Below, one piece after another: positions 50,614 through 61,337 of a stretch of DNA of 64,000 nucleotides (within the stretch, counting starts at the first letter, position 1; the number at the start of each line of letters is the position of its first letter). The notes under the pieces were generated by a model. That model was not told the origin of the DNA. It did not search any database and saw only the letters and a list, made by a program, of their open reading frames with translations. The position numbers were made by a program, and so were the translations under genes. The DNA comes from Staphylococcus saprophyticus subsp. saprophyticus ATCC 15305 = NCTC 7292 (GTDB taxonomy: Bacteria; Bacillota; Bacilli; Staphylococcales; Staphylococcaceae). The DNA lies in NCBI RefSeq assembly GCF_000010125.1, contig NC_007350.1:1116001-1180000 (forward strand), read 5' to 3'.

Positions 50614-52890
50614 GTGAAGAAAAGTAGTAGAATAGTTGCGTTCATATTACTTGTAGTTCTGTTGTTTGCAGGCATGGGACTTACATATAAGAACGTAGTT
50701 AAAGATGTCAATCTTGGATTAGACCTACAAGGTGGATTTGAAGTCTTGTATCAAGTTGATCCTTTACAAAAAGGCGATAAGATAGATGATAAAGCGGTAA
50801 AAGCGACAGCTAAGACGCTTGAAAACCGTGTCAATGTCTTAGGGGTTTCAGAGCCTAAAATACAAGTCGAAGATAATAATAGAATTCGTGTGCAGCTAGC
50901 AGGTGTGAAAAATCAATCTCAAGCCCGCGATATCTTATCTTCACAAGCGAATTTAACGATTCGTGATGCTGATGACAATGTCAAACTGACAGGTAAAGAT
51001 ATTCAACAAGGGTCAGCTAAACAAGAATTCAAGCAAAATACAAATCAACCAGCAGTTACTTTTAAATTAAAAGATAGCGATAAATTTAAAAAAGTAACTG
51101 AAGAAATTTCTAAAAAAGATGAAAATGTCATGGTTGTATGGTTAGATCATGAAAAAGGTGATACTTACCATAAAGAAATGGATAAAAAAGACCCTAAATA
51201 CGTTTCTGCAGCGTCTGTAGACAAACCGATTAACTCAGATAGTGTGGAAATTTCTGGTGGTTTCAATGGTGAAGAAGGCGTAGAGAAAGCAAAACAAATC
51301 GCTGATTTATTAAATTCTGGTTCATTACCAGTAGACCTTAAAGAAATATACTCAAATTCTGTAGGTGCACAATTTGGTCAAGACGCTTTAGATAAAACTG
51401 TATTAGCGGCTGCAATTGGTATTGCTGTTATTTACCTATTTATGTTAGGTTTCTATCGTTTACCGGGATTAGTTGCAGTTATCGCTTTAACAACTTACAT
51501 TTATTTAACATTAGTAGCGTTTAACTTTATTTCTGGTGTATTAACATTGCCAGGATTAGCTGCGTTAGTACTTGGTGTAGGTATGGCAGTCGATGCTAAT
51601 ATTATAATGTATGAGCGGATCAAAGATGAATTGAAGATTGGGCGAACGCTTAAACAAGCCTATAAAAAAGCTAATAAGAGCTCTTTCTTAACTATTGTCG
51701 ATGCACAGCTGACTACAGTCATTGCAGCAGCAGTGTTATTCTTCTTTGGTGAAAGTTCTGTTAAAGGTTTCGCAACGATGTTATTATTAGGTATCCTAAT
51801 GATTTTCGTAACGGCAGTATTCTTATCAAGATGGTTATTATCGTTATTAATATCATCTAATTTCTTTAAGAAATCCAATTGGCTATTTGGTGTTAGTAAG
51901 AAAAATATCCATAACGCTAATGAAGAAAAAGAAATACATGACTTGAAAACACCATACGAGCGCATTGATTTTATGAAATTAGCAAAACCTTTATTAGGTT
52001 TAAGCGTGCTTATTATTGTTGTGGGTGCTATCATATTATTTATTTTCAGATTAAATTTAGGTATTGATTTTACAAGTGGTACTCGAGTTGATTTTGAATC
52101 TAATAATAAGGTCGACGAGAATAAAGTTACAAATACTTTAGAAAGTAAAGGCTTTAAACCGGATCAAGTTTCTCTTGGTGAAAATGATAAAAACGCAACA
52201 GTACAATTTAAGCATGACTTGTCTAAAGACGAAGTTTCTAAAATTCAAGATACGGTAGACCAATCATTTGGTAATAAACCGACTGTGAACACTGTATCAC
52301 CAGTTATAGGACAAGAATTAGCTAAAAATGCAATGTTAGCACTCATTTACGCAGCGATTGGTATCATCATTTATATTACATTTAGATTCGAATGGCGAAT
52401 GGGTCTGTCATCTGTACTTGCATTGCTACATGATGCCTTTATGATAGTTGCCGTCTTCAGTCTATTTAGAATAGAAATCGATATTACGTTTATCGCAGCA
52501 GTTCTTACAATAATTGGTTATTCTATCAATGATACGATTGTTACATTCGATAGGGTACGGGAAAACTTACACAAAGTAAAAGTGATTACTAAAAATGAAC
52601 AAATTGATGACATTGTTAATAGATCTATACGTCAAACCATGACACGTTCTATTAATACTGTACTAACTGTACTTATTGTTGTAATTGCATTGTTGATTTT
52701 CGGTGCACCAAGTATCTTTAACTTCTCATTAGCTTTATTAATTGGATTAATTTCAGGCGTATTCTCATCTGTATTTATTGCAGTACCGCTATGGGGTATT
52801 ATGAAGAAACGACAGCTTAAGAAATCAGACAATAACAAAATCATTGTTCATAAAGAGAAAAAATCAAATGATGAAAAGATTTTAGTATAA
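50614..52890 (+). CDS. secDF: SecDF, fused protein-export membrane protein
   Basis: RND-type membrane protein that uses the proton gradient to drive late steps of Sec export. SecD and SecF are fused in one 758-aa chain, as in other staphylococci and Bacillus. SecD half: TM1 (about 7-25), LGLDLQGGFEVLY, the P1 domain, then TM2-6 with VGMAVDANIIMYER. SecF half: from about 440, LGIDFTSGTR, and TM10 with IGYSINDTIVTFDRVREN. GTG start with GAGGTG upstream. Confidence 0.95.
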   Translation: MKKSSRIVAFILLVVLLFAGMGLTYKNVVKDVNLGLDLQGGFEVLYQVDPLQKGDKIDDKAVKATAKTLENRVNVLGVSEPKIQVEDNNRIRVQLAGVKNQSQARDILSSQANLTIRDADDNVKLTGKDIQQGSAKQEFKQNTNQPAVTFKLKDSDKFKKVTEEISKKDENVMVVWLDHEKGDTYHKEMDKKDPKYVSAASVDKPINSDSVEISGGFNGEEGVEKAKQIADLLNSGSLPVDLKEIYSNSVGAQFGQDALDKTVLAAAIGIAVIYLFMLGFYRLPGLVAVIALTTYIYLTLVAFNFISGVLTLPGLAALVLGVGMAVDANIIMYERIKDELKIGRTLKQAYKKANKSSFLTIVDAQLTTVIAAAVLFFFGESSVKGFATMLLLGILMIFVTAVFLSRWLLSLLISSNFFKKSNWLFGVSKKNIHNANEEKEIHDLKTPYERIDFMKLAKPLLGLSVLIIVVGAIILFIFRLNLGIDFTSGTRVDFESNNKVDENKVTNTLESKGFKPDQVSLGENDKNATVQFKHDLSKDEVSKIQDTVDQSFGNKPTVNTVSPVIGQELAKNAMLALIYAAIGIIIYITFRFEWRMGLSSVLALLHDAFMIVAVFSLFRIEIDITFIAAVLTIIGYSINDTIVTFDRVRENLHKVKVITKNEQIDDIVNRSIRQTMTRSINTVLTVLIVVIALLIFGAPSIFNFSLALLIGLISGVFSSVFIAVPLWGIMKKRQLKKSDNNKIIVHKEKKSNDEKILV

Positions 52891-52915
52891 ACAATCAGTC
52901 ATTGAAATTATAGTG

Positions 52916-52955
52916 AAACGGCTTTCTGCATAAATTGTAGAAGGTCGTTTTTCTT
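52916..52955 (+). terminator. Terminator after secDF
   Basis: 15-bp stem AAACGGCTTTCTGCA/TGTAGAAGGTCGTTT with G-U pairs, a 5-nt loop and a T-run. Confidence 0.82.
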
Positions 52956-53071
52956 TATCAAAGTAGTAACTATATCTTTGTTCAGGCACTTGATTTTTAT
53001 TTTTAAATGGAACCACTTTTTATTTTTGGATTTCTTTTGTATAATGACTTGTGGAAATGAGGGAGAATAGT

Positions 53072-55351
53072 ATGATTAAATCAAAATATACTTGGGACGT
53101 TAAATCACCAGAAAATGAAATTACAGAGGATGTTTCATTAGATTTAAAACTAACTCCTATTGTAAAAAAAATATTAGAGAGTAAAGAAATTACCGATAAA
53201 GCAGCGATAGATCAATTATTAAAAAATAAACAAGTTATGCATGATGCTTGGTTGATGAGCGATATGGAAAAAGCCATAGAACGTATTAATTTAGCCATCG
53301 ATCAAAATCAAAAAATATTAGTTTATGGTGACTACGATGCAGATGGTGTAACATCAACAACAATATTAGTAGAAACATTAAAAGCATTAGGCGCACATGT
53401 TGGTTGGTATATACCCAATCGATTTTCAGAAGGCTACGGTCCCAATGAAATGGCTTTTAAAAATGCACATGAGGAAGGTATTTCCTTAATAATAACAGTA
53501 GATAATGGTATACAAGGTCATGATGAAATACAGATGATTCAAGATTTAGGTGTCGATGTTATTGTTACAGATCATCATGAAATTGGTAGAACAATGCCTA
53601 GTGCGTTTGCTATTGTCCATCCAATGCATCCTGAGTTTGACTATCCCTTTAAATATTTATGTGGTGCTGGTGTTGCATATAAATTAGCGCAAAATTTATT
53701 AGATGAACCGCCAGCTTATTTTCTTGGATTAGTTGCTATTGGAACGGTTGCCGATTTGGTATCATTAACTGATGAAAACAGAGCTTTAGTCCAAAAAGGT
53801 TTAGAAATACTAAACGATCATTGTCCAGCATCAATTAAGGCAATACTTAAACAAGCGGGTTATAATGATGTAATTACGGAAGAAACGATCGGATTTATTA
53901 TTGGCCCAAGATTGAATGCGGTAGGTAGACTCGAAGATGCAGCATTAGCTGCTGAGTTATTGATGACTGATAATGATGAAGAAGCAGAATTTTTAGCAGA
54001 ACAAGTTGAATTCTTTAATCAAGAACGAAAAGATATCGTTGCCCAAATTACAGAAGAAGCATTAGCTGCTGCTGAGGATCAAGTCAAACAAGGGACAAAG
54101 TTCTTACTTTTAGCACAGGCAGATTGGCATGAAGGTGTACTTGGCATTGTTGCATCTAAGATAGTAGAAACATATAGCTTACCAACATTGATTTTAAATA
54201 TTGATGAAGCACAAGATCATGCGAAAGGTTCTGCACGCAGTATAGAACAAGTCTCAATGTTTGAAATTTTAAATGCACATTCAGATTTAATTTCAAAATT
54301 TGGTGGGCATCATATGGCTGCTGGAATCACAATGCCAATTGAAAATATCGAAAGTTTAAGACAAGGCTTAAATGATTGGATGGCACAATTAGCATCAACA
54401 ACATCACTAGAACCGCGTAAAAAAGTGGATGTTAAAGTAGCAGAAACAGATATAACAATCAAGAATATTCAAGATATTCAAAGACTTAGACCATTTGGTA
54501 CTGACTTTTCAAGCCCATGTTTTGAATTAGAAGGCGTCATAGTCAATCAAGCTAAAGCCATTGGCCAAGATAAAAAACATTTGAAAATGGTATTAGGTGA
54601 TAGCCAATTGCAAGCTATTTTTTGGCAGAATGGTCATCTTGTGAAAGAACTAGGAGAACAGCAACCTATAAATGTAATAGGTACACTTCAAATAAATGAA
54701 TGGAACGGATTTCAATCTCCACAATTTATGATTCAAGATTTAGCAAGTAATAATTTACAAATTTTAGATTATAGAAGCAAAAGTAAAGTGAGTGGATTTG
54801 AACAAGACTCAAGTAACGTTGCATATCTCATTCATAACAAGAGTGAAAAATTAGATGATAATTATTACTACTATGGTGATACAATTGACCAATCATATGA
54901 TAAATATGTATTTAGAGATTTACCACCTTCAATTCAAGCTATAAAAACAACACTTAAAACAGTTGATGTTTCTCAAATATACTTGGTGCTTAATCACGAA
55001 CGCTCAATTTATTTTGAAGGTATGCCCAAAATGGAAACATTCAAAAAATGCTTTAAAGCATTGGCAACTAAAAAAGAAACAGATTTAGCTAAAGAAGGCA
55101 TGCAATTATGCCAATTTTTAAATATACAACCAAGTATGCTTAAATTCATTCTAAAAGTTTTTCTTGATTTAGAGTTTATAAAAGATGAAAATGGTATAAT
55201 TAAAATGAATAGTGTTTCAACAAAGAGAGAAATAGAATCTAGTAAATACTATCAAGGCAGACTAGATAGAATAGAAGTTGAAAAAGTGCTTCTCTATGAT
55301 GATTTCGCTAATTTAAAAAAATGGATTAAAACTGAACTGGTAGATAAATAG
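53072..55351 (+). CDS. recJ: Single-stranded-DNA-specific exonuclease RecJ
   Basis: 5'-3' ssDNA exonuclease for repair and recombination. DHH-family motifs: VYGDYDADGVTST, IVTDHHEIG (DHH) and GPRLNAVGRL; the DHHA1 motif KFGGHHMAAG lies near 410. The OB-fold domain and a Firmicute-specific C-terminal extension complete 759 aa. The ATG at 53072 follows GAGGGAG; the earlier GTG at 53051 does not. It is followed by apt after 12 bp. Confidence 0.93.
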   Translation: MIKSKYTWDVKSPENEITEDVSLDLKLTPIVKKILESKEITDKAAIDQLLKNKQVMHDAWLMSDMEKAIERINLAIDQNQKILVYGDYDADGVTSTTILVETLKALGAHVGWYIPNRFSEGYGPNEMAFKNAHEEGISLIITVDNGIQGHDEIQMIQDLGVDVIVTDHHEIGRTMPSAFAIVHPMHPEFDYPFKYLCGAGVAYKLAQNLLDEPPAYFLGLVAIGTVADLVSLTDENRALVQKGLEILNDHCPASIKAILKQAGYNDVITEETIGFIIGPRLNAVGRLEDAALAAELLMTDNDEEAEFLAEQVEFFNQERKDIVAQITEEALAAAEDQVKQGTKFLLLAQADWHEGVLGIVASKIVETYSLPTLILNIDEAQDHAKGSARSIEQVSMFEILNAHSDLISKFGGHHMAAGITMPIENIESLRQGLNDWMAQLASTTSLEPRKKVDVKVAETDITIKNIQDIQRLRPFGTDFSSPCFELEGVIVNQAKAIGQDKKHLKMVLGDSQLQAIFWQNGHLVKELGEQQPINVIGTLQINEWNGFQSPQFMIQDLASNNLQILDYRSKSKVSGFEQDSSNVAYLIHNKSEKLDDNYYYYGDTIDQSYDKYVFRDLPPSIQAIKTTLKTVDVSQIYLVLNHERSIYFEGMPKMETFKKCFKALATKKETDLAKEGMQLCQFLNIQPSMLKFILKVFLDLEFIKDENGIIKMNSVSTKREIESSKYYQGRLDRIEVEKVLLYDDFANLKKWIKTELVDK

Positions 55352-55363
55352 GAGGAAGTTTGA

Positions 55364-55882
55364 ATGGATTTAAAACAGTATGTATCTGAAGTTGAAGATT
55401 GGCCAAAACCGGGTGTGAATTTTAAAGATATAACGACAATTATGGATAATGGAGAAGCGTATGGTTACGCTACTGATCAAATTGTTGAATATGCAAAACT
55501 TAGAGACGTAGATATTATTGTTGGACCTGAAGCGCGTGGTTTCATCATTGGATGTCCAGTGGCATATTCAATGGGCATTGGTTTTGCACCAGTGCGTAAA
55601 GAAGGCAAACTTCCACGCGAAGTTATCCGTTATGAATATGATTTAGAATATGGCACGAATGTGTTAACAATGCACAAAGATGCTATAAAACCAGGGCAAC
55701 GTGTATTAATCACGGATGATTTACTTGCTACAGGTGGAACAATTGAAGCTGCTATTAAACTTGTTGAAAAATTAGGTGGCATTGTTGTTGGCATCGCATT
55801 CATAATAGAATTAAAATACTTAAACGGTATTGAAAAAATTAAAGACTATGATGTAATGAGTTTAATTTCATATGAAGATTAA
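55364..55882 (+). CDS. apt: Adenine phosphoribosyltransferase
   Basis: Purine salvage: adenine plus PRPP to AMP. 172 aa. The PRPP-binding loop is [24 protein letters not shown] and [11 protein letters not shown] are family motifs. AGGAGG precedes the ATG. recJ-apt form a pair with a terminator after apt; rsh follows with its own upstream region, a conserved recJ-apt-rsh order in Firmicutes. Confidence 0.96.
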   Translation: MDLKQYVSEVEDWPKPGVNFKDITTIMDNGEAYGYATDQIVEYAKLRDVDIIVGPEARGFIIGCPVAYSMGIGFAPVRKEGKLPREVIRYEYDLEYGTNVLTMHKDAIKPGQRVLITDDLLATGGTIEAAIKLVEKLGGIVVGIAFIIELKYLNGIEKIKDYDVMSLISYED

Positions 55883-55898
55883 ATTAATCTAGTAAAAG

Positions 55899-55946
55899 AA
55901 GTCAGATATGCACATTTTAAGGCATGTGCTATCTGGCTTTTTTATT
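55899..55946 (+). terminator. Terminator after apt
   Basis: AAGTCAGATATGCACA pairs with TGTGCTATCTGGCTT (one bulge), followed by a T-run. Confidence 0.85.
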
Positions 55947-56090
55947 TATTCAAATATAGACTGTTCTAAATGATACTTTGAAATGAAAATTAGAATAATT
56001 TTAAACTGGATTTTATTATTCGTATGGCCTACGCATTTATTTATTTAATAACATGTAGTATTATATAACTATTATACAAAATTTGGCCTA

Positions 56091-56113
56091 ATAACGTAAA
56101 AAAACGTTATAAT
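56091..56113 (+). promoter_or_regulatory. Inverted repeat overlapping a candidate rsh promoter
   Basis: ATAACGT (56091-56097) and ACGTTAT (56104-56110) form a perfect 7-bp inverted repeat over a 6-A spacer. It overlaps TATAAT (56108-56113), the best -10 in the 325-bp gap before rsh. The rest of the gap (55947-56090, 56114-56207) is AT-rich and shows no other structure. Confidence 0.45.
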
Positions 56114-56207
56114 CGAAAATAATACAATGAATAGAAGCTATTGAAGCTAACGAAATATAATACTGGGTATCTAATAGCGATTAATATTTAGTATAGGGGT
56201 GTCTTAA

Positions 56208-58397
56208 GTGAACAATGAATATCCATATAGTGCAGATGAAGTACTATCTAAAGCAAAATCATATTTATCAAAAGAGGACTATGAATTTGTATTAAAAAGT
56301 TATCATATAGCCTACGAAGCACATGAAGGCCAATTTAGAAAAAATGGATTACCTTATATTATGCATCCAATTCAAGTTGCAGGTATCTTAACGGAAATGC
56401 ATTTAGATGGTCCAACGATTGTTGCAGGTTTCTTACACGATGTAATTGAAGATACACCTTATACATTTGATGATGTGAAAGGCATGTTCAATGAAGAAAT
56501 TGCAGTAATTGTTGAAGGCGTAACAAAATTAAAAAAAGTGAAATATCGATCTAAAGAAGAACAACAAGCAGAGAATCATAGAAAATTATTTATTGCTATT
56601 GCTAAAGATGTTCGAGTTATCTTAGTTAAATTAGCAGACCGATTACATAATATGAGAACATTAAAAGCAATGCCAAGGGAAAAACAAATTAGAATTTCTA
56701 AAGAGACATTAGAAATTTATGCACCATTAGCACATCGATTAGGGATTAATACGATTAAATGGGAATTAGAAGATACGGCTTTAAGATATACAGATTCTGT
56801 ACAATATTTTAGAATCGTGAATCTCATGAAAAAGAAACGCAGTGAAAGAGAAGAGTATATTCAAAACGCGATTAATCAAATTCAGTCTGATTTAACTAGT
56901 ATGAATATTGTAGGGGATATTAATGGTCGTCCTAAACATATCTATAGCATTTATAGAAAAATGGTTAAACAGAAGAAACAATTTGATCAAATCTTTGATC
57001 TATTAGCAATACGTATCATCGTCAATTCAATTAATGATTGTTATGCTGTGTTAGGTTTAGTGCATACATTATGGAAACCAATGCCAGGCAGATTTAAAGA
57101 CTATATTGCTATGCCGAAGCAGAATATGTACCAGTCATTACATACTACAGTCGTGGGCCCTAATGGCGATCCATTAGAAATTCAAATAAGAACCTTTGAA
57201 ATGCATGAAATTGCAGAGCACGGTGTTGCAGCACATTGGGCATACAAAGAAGGTAAGAAAGTAACTGAGAAGTCACAAAATTTTAATAATAAATTGAATT
57301 GGATTAAGGAATTAGCTGAAACAAATAATACAACTTCTGATGCTGAAGAGTTTATGGAAACTCTTAAATTTGACTTGCAAAGTGATAAAGTCTACGCATT
57401 TACGCCAGAAAGTGATGTAATTGAATTACCATATGGTGCGGTTCCTATCGATTTTGCCTATGCGGTACATAGTGAAGTAGGTAATAAGATGATTGGTTCA
57501 AAAGTAAATGGTAAAATTGAGCCGATAGATTATGTGTTACAAACTGGTGATATAGTAGAAATCAGAACGAGTAAACATTCTTATGGTCCTAGTAGAGATT
57601 GGTTGAAAATAGTAAAATCATCTAGTGCTAAAAGTAAAATACGTAGTTTCTTTAAAAAGCAAGACCGTTCTTCAAATATTGAAAAAGGTAAATTCATGAT
57701 TGAAGCGGAAATTAAAGACCAAGGCTTTAGAGTTGATACCGTGCTAACGGATGATAATATCGCTGTCGTTAATGATAAATATAATTTTGCAAATGAAGAT
57801 GATTTATTTGCAGCTGTAGGCTTTGGTGGCGTAACTGCACTACAAATAGTCAATAAATTAACTGAAAAACAACGTATTATCGATAAACAAAAAGCCTTGA
57901 ATGAAGCACAAGAAATTACTAAATCTGTACCAATTAAAGATGATATTACAACCGATAGTGGTGTATATGTAGAAGGTATTGAAAATGTATTAATTAGATT
58001 ATCAAAATGTTGTAATCCTATACCCGGAGATGATATCGTTGGATATATCACTAAAGGTCATGGCATAAAAGTTCACCGAACGGACTGTCCAAATATCAAG
58101 AATGAAAAAGAAAGATTGATACATGTTGAATGGGTACGCTCAAAGGATTCAACGCAACGCTATCAAGTGGATTTAGAAGTTTCTGCTTACGATAGAAACG
58201 GTCTTTTAAATGAAGTATTACAAGCTGTCAATTCAACACAAAGCAACTTAGTCAAAGTTTCAGGCCGTTCAGATATTGACAAAAATGCAGTGATTAATAT
58301 TAGTGTTATGGTAAAAAATGTAAATGAAGTTTACCAAGTTGTAGATAAAATTAAACAGCTCGGCGATGTATACACAGTCACTAGAGTATGGAATTAG
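56208..58397 (+). CDS. rsh: Bifunctional (p)ppGpp synthetase/hydrolase (RelA/SpoT homologue)
   Basis: Stringent-response master enzyme. HD hydrolase domain (about 25-180; [11 protein letters not shown] and [12 protein letters not shown]), synthetase domain (about 230-350; [20 protein letters not shown]), TGS (about 390-450), zinc-finger/helical region with [10 protein letters not shown], and a C-terminal ACT domain. 729 aa. GTG start with AGGGGTG upstream. Both the hydrolase and synthetase motifs look intact. The next gene, dtd, starts 12 bp later. Confidence 0.96.
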   Translation: MNNEYPYSADEVLSKAKSYLSKEDYEFVLKSYHIAYEAHEGQFRKNGLPYIMHPIQVAGILTEMHLDGPTIVAGFLHDVIEDTPYTFDDVKGMFNEEIAVIVEGVTKLKKVKYRSKEEQQAENHRKLFIAIAKDVRVILVKLADRLHNMRTLKAMPREKQIRISKETLEIYAPLAHRLGINTIKWELEDTALRYTDSVQYFRIVNLMKKKRSEREEYIQNAINQIQSDLTSMNIVGDINGRPKHIYSIYRKMVKQKKQFDQIFDLLAIRIIVNSINDCYAVLGLVHTLWKPMPGRFKDYIAMPKQNMYQSLHTTVVGPNGDPLEIQIRTFEMHEIAEHGVAAHWAYKEGKKVTEKSQNFNNKLNWIKELAETNNTTSDAEEFMETLKFDLQSDKVYAFTPESDVIELPYGAVPIDFAYAVHSEVGNKMIGSKVNGKIEPIDYVLQTGDIVEIRTSKHSYGPSRDWLKIVKSSSAKSKIRSFFKKQDRSSNIEKGKFMIEAEIKDQGFRVDTVLTDDNIAVVNDKYNFANEDDLFAAVGFGGVTALQIVNKLTEKQRIIDKQKALNEAQEITKSVPIKDDITTDSGVYVEGIENVLIRLSKCCNPIPGDDIVGYITKGHGIKVHRTDCPNIKNEKERLIHVEWVRSKDSTQRYQVDLEVSAYDRNGLLNEVLQAVNSTQSNLVKVSGRSDIDKNAVINISVMVKNVNEVYQVVDKIKQLGDVYTVTRVWN

Positions 58398-58409
58398 AGG
58401 TGCAACCAA

Positions 58410-58862
58410 ATGAGAATCGTAGTTCAAAGAGTGAAACACGCTTCAGTCACAAATGACTCAGTAGATAATAAAATAAATAAAGGCTACTGTTTATTAGTTG
58501 GTGTAGGAAAATCATCAACTGAAGCAGATATTGCTACATTAGCGAAAAAAATTGTTAATGCACGTTTATTTGAGGATGCAGATGGTAAATTAAATTTAAA
58601 CTTACAACAAGTTGAAGGAGAAATATTGTCTATTTCACAATTCACTTTGTATGCAGATGTTAGAAAAGGAAATAGACCAGGATTCACACAATCGATGTCA
58701 CCTGATTGCGCTAATGAATTATATGAACAATTCAATGATACTTTACGCTCATATGGTATTAATGTATTAACCGGTGAATTTGGTACAGACATGCTTGTTG
58801 ATATTGCCAATGATGGTCCTGTAACGATTATTTATGAAAGTCAGGATGGCAAAATCATATGA
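58410..58862 (+). CDS. dtd: D-aminoacyl-tRNA deacylase
   Basis: Proofreads D-amino acids mischarged on tRNA (D-Tyr and others, also Gly-tRNA-Ala). 150 aa. Active-site motifs SQFTLYAD and the cross-subunit GPVTI, plus [10 protein letters not shown], are all present. Overlaps lytH by 4 bases (ATGA) and lies 12 bp after rsh. Confidence 0.95.
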   Translation: MRIVVQRVKHASVTNDSVDNKINKGYCLLVGVGKSSTEADIATLAKKIVNARLFEDADGKLNLNLQQVEGEILSISQFTLYADVRKGNRPGFTQSMSPDCANELYEQFNDTLRSYGINVLTGEFGTDMLVDIANDGPVTIIYESQDGKII

Positions 58863-59734
58863 AGAAGTTCAATGATTGGTTAGAAAAACATAATCTTAGA
58901 AACATCCCCACACTTATTGTCGTTGTTGCATTTGTACTCTTTGTTTTTATGACCATTGCTTTCTTAAATCATAATGACGAAGACAGTAGTACGATTTATA
59001 TTACTGAAGATGCTGAATTGAGAACAGGACCTAGCGCTGCTTATCCTGAAATACATTCAATTGACAAAGGACAAAATTTCCATAAAATAGGCAAAACTGG
59101 TAAATGGATAGAAGTTGTATCCAGTAATAACAAAGAAAAAGGTTGGGTAGCAGGTTGGCATACCAATTTGAATATTCAAGCAGATAAGAATCCCAATGCT
59201 AAACCATTAAAAGATAAAACAATTGTACTTGATCCTGGTCACGGTGGTAGTGATCAGGGTGCATCAAGTAATACCCACAAAAAAAGCAAAGAGAAAGTAT
59301 ACACTTTAAAAACGGCTAAAGAATTAAAAGCACTTCTCGAGAAAGAAGGCGCAACAGTAAGTATGACGCGTGAGTCTGATACTTATGTAACACTTGATGA
59401 CCGTAATATTAAAGGTGATGCTTATATTAGTATACATAATGATTCACTTAAATCTTCCAAAGCAAATGGAAGTACAGTCTATTGGTTTAAAGACAATCAA
59501 AAAGCATTAGCTGAAACCTTAAGTGCGAGCTTGCAGAAGAAAGCGTTATTAACCAATAAAGGCGCAAGACAAGAAAACTTTCAAGTATTGAGACAAACAA
59601 ACGTCCCTGCTGTCTTATTAGAGCTAGGTTATATTAGTAATCCAACAGATGAAGATATGATTACAGAAAAATTACATCGTCATATTGTAGAACAAGCAAT
59701 TGTTGAAGGACTACGGGCGTATTTTTCAGAATAA
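58859..59734 (+). CDS. lytH: LytH-type membrane N-acetylmuramoyl-L-alanine amidase
   Basis: Cell-wall amidase anchored by an N-terminal TM helix (about 16-36). SH3b domain follows (about 45-108; [20 protein letters not shown]). The amidase_3 domain (about 120-290) shows zinc ligands in LDPGHGG, the following Glu (KEKVYTL) and SIHNDS, and the catalytic Glu in LLELGYISN. 291 aa. In S. aureus LytH trims uncrosslinked peptidoglycan together with the membrane protein ActH; that role is by homology. Overlaps dtd by 4 bases. Confidence 0.93.
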   Translation: MKKFNDWLEKHNLRNIPTLIVVVAFVLFVFMTIAFLNHNDEDSSTIYITEDAELRTGPSAAYPEIHSIDKGQNFHKIGKTGKWIEVVSSNNKEKGWVAGWHTNLNIQADKNPNAKPLKDKTIVLDPGHGGSDQGASSNTHKKSKEKVYTLKTAKELKALLEKEGATVSMTRESDTYVTLDDRNIKGDAYISIHNDSLKSSKANGSTVYWFKDNQKALAETLSASLQKKALLTNKGARQENFQVLRQTNVPAVLLELGYISNPTDEDMITEKLHRHIVEQAIVEGLRAYFSE

Positions 59735-59779
59735 AAAGGTTGCATATTTTTAACAAAGTCGTTATCATTGAATATGAAT

Positions 59780-60040
59780 TCTATATTAAAACCGATATGA
59801 TTCTTGAAATTTCTAATTGAAATGGTAGCATTTTAAGTGTGTAGAGACATAATTCATGGCTGAAAAATTATGCAAATTAAGTTAGAAATATATAACACAA
59901 GAACAGGTGCTTTTTAAAAAAGCCGCGTAACGAGCGTTAATCGTAAGAAGTGGGTTATAAATTACAACTTATAACCAATTAGGGTGGCAACACGGAAATT
60001 CGTCCCTTGTATGACTTATTAGTCATGCAAGGGTTTTTTT
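59780..60040 (+). ncRNA. T-box leader of hisS-aspS
   Basis: The T-box reads AGGGTGGCAACACGG (about 59981-59995), with bulge UGGC instead of UGGU. Stem III is GGTTATAA/TTATAACC. Terminator stem CCCTTGTATGACT/AGTCATGCAAGGG (60004-60033) with seven T. In stem I, ATTTCTAA/TTAGAAAT above and TTCTTG/CAAGAA below leave a 3' loop ATATAACA. By analogy with the thrS and valS leaders the specifier is AAC (59894-59896); CAC (59896-59898) overlaps it. Stem I is irregular and its 5' boundary is uncertain. Confidence 0.88.
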
Positions 60041-60062
60041 ATTGCATAAAAGGAGAGATTCT

Positions 60063-61325
60063 ATGATCAATATACCTAGAGGGACGCAAGATATTTTACC
60101 AAATGAAACTAAAAAATGGCGTTTTATAGAAGCAAGATTAGATGAATTAATGGAAGTATATAATTATCAAGAAATTCGTACACCTATTTTTGAGAGTACT
60201 GAATTGTTTGCACGTGGTGTAGGAGATTCTACAGATGTTGTACAAAAAGAAATGTATACTTTTAAAGATAAAGGTGATAGAAGCATTACGTTACGTCCAG
60301 AAGGGACTGCTGCAGTAGTTCGTTCATACATTGAAAATAAAATGCAAGGTTTACCAAATCAACCTATTAAGCTTTATTATAATGGTCCGATGTTTAGATA
60401 TGAACGCAAACAAAAAGGACGTTATCGCCAATTTACACAATTTGGAGTTGAAGCAATTGGTGCTGAAAACCCTGGTGTTGATGCTGAAGTATTAGCTATG
60501 GCAATGCACATTTATCAATCATTTGGGTTAAAACATTTAAAATTAGTGATTAATAGTATTGGTGATATCGATTCACGTCATGAATATAACGAAGCTTTAG
60601 TTAAACATTTCGAGCCAGTTATTGGCGACTTTTGTAGTGATTGTCAATCAAGATTGCACACGAATCCAATGAGAATATTGGATTGTAAAATAGATAAAGA
60701 TAAAGAAGCAGTGAAAACTGCGCCTAGAATTACAGAATTTTTAAATGAAACATCTAAGCAGTATTATGCAGATGTCAAACAACATTTAGATGACTTAGGT
60801 GTACCTTATGTTGAAGACCCTAATTTGGTACGAGGCCTAGACTATTATACGCATACTGCATTTGAATTAATGATTGATAATCCTAACTATGATGGTGCGA
60901 TAACAACTTTATGTGGTGGCGGTCGTTATAATGGATTATTAGAGTTATTAGATGGACCTCACCAAACAGGTATAGGTTTTGCTTTAAGTATTGAAAGGTT
61001 ACTGTTAGCACTTGATGAAGAAAACATTGAACTAGATACTGAACATGACTTTGATTTATTCATTGTTACGATGGGTGAAGAAGCAGATCGATATGCAGTT
61101 AAATTACTTAATGATTTACGTCGAAATGGTGTTAAGGCAGATAAAGATTACTTACAACGTAAAGTTAAGGGTCAAATGAAACAAGCGGATAGATTAAATG
61201 CTAATTACACAATTGTTATTGGTGAGCAAGAATTACAAGAAAATAAAATTAACGTTAAAAATATGCAAACAGGTGAAAGTGAAAGCGTTGATTTAGATAA
61301 ATTAGTTAATTATTTTAAAAAATAA
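60063..61325 (+). CDS. hisS: Histidyl-tRNA synthetase
   Basis: Class II synthetase, 420 aa. IPRGTQDILP at the N terminus, motif 2 YNGPMFRYERKQKGRYRQF, and the HisA/HisB motifs LVRGLDYYT and GGGRYNGL. The C-terminal anticodon-binding domain begins about residue 325. The ATG at 60063 follows AGGAGAG; the TTG at 60042 lies before it. Followed by aspS after 12 bp and controlled by the upstream T-box. Confidence 0.97.
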   Translation: MINIPRGTQDILPNETKKWRFIEARLDELMEVYNYQEIRTPIFESTELFARGVGDSTDVVQKEMYTFKDKGDRSITLRPEGTAAVVRSYIENKMQGLPNQPIKLYYNGPMFRYERKQKGRYRQFTQFGVEAIGAENPGVDAEVLAMAMHIYQSFGLKHLKLVINSIGDIDSRHEYNEALVKHFEPVIGDFCSDCQSRLHTNPMRILDCKIDKDKEAVKTAPRITEFLNETSKQYYADVKQHLDDLGVPYVEDPNLVRGLDYYTHTAFELMIDNPNYDGAITTLCGGGRYNGLLELLDGPHQTGIGFALSIERLLLALDEENIELDTEHDFDLFIVTMGEEADRYAVKLLNDLRRNGVKADKDYLQRKVKGQMKQADRLNANYTIVIGEQELQENKINVKNMQTGESESVDLDKLVNYFKK

Positions 61326-61337
61326 GGAGAAGATAAA

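Noticed and set aside
57581-58051. Minus-strand 156-codon ORF
   Set aside because: Antisense shadow of rsh, whose domains explain this stretch.
59896-59898. CAC (His) as the obvious specifier of the hisS leader
   Set aside because: It is the expected codon, but it is out of register with the thrS and valS leaders and conflicts with the UGGC bulge, which does not fit discriminator C of tRNA-His. Kept only as an alternative.
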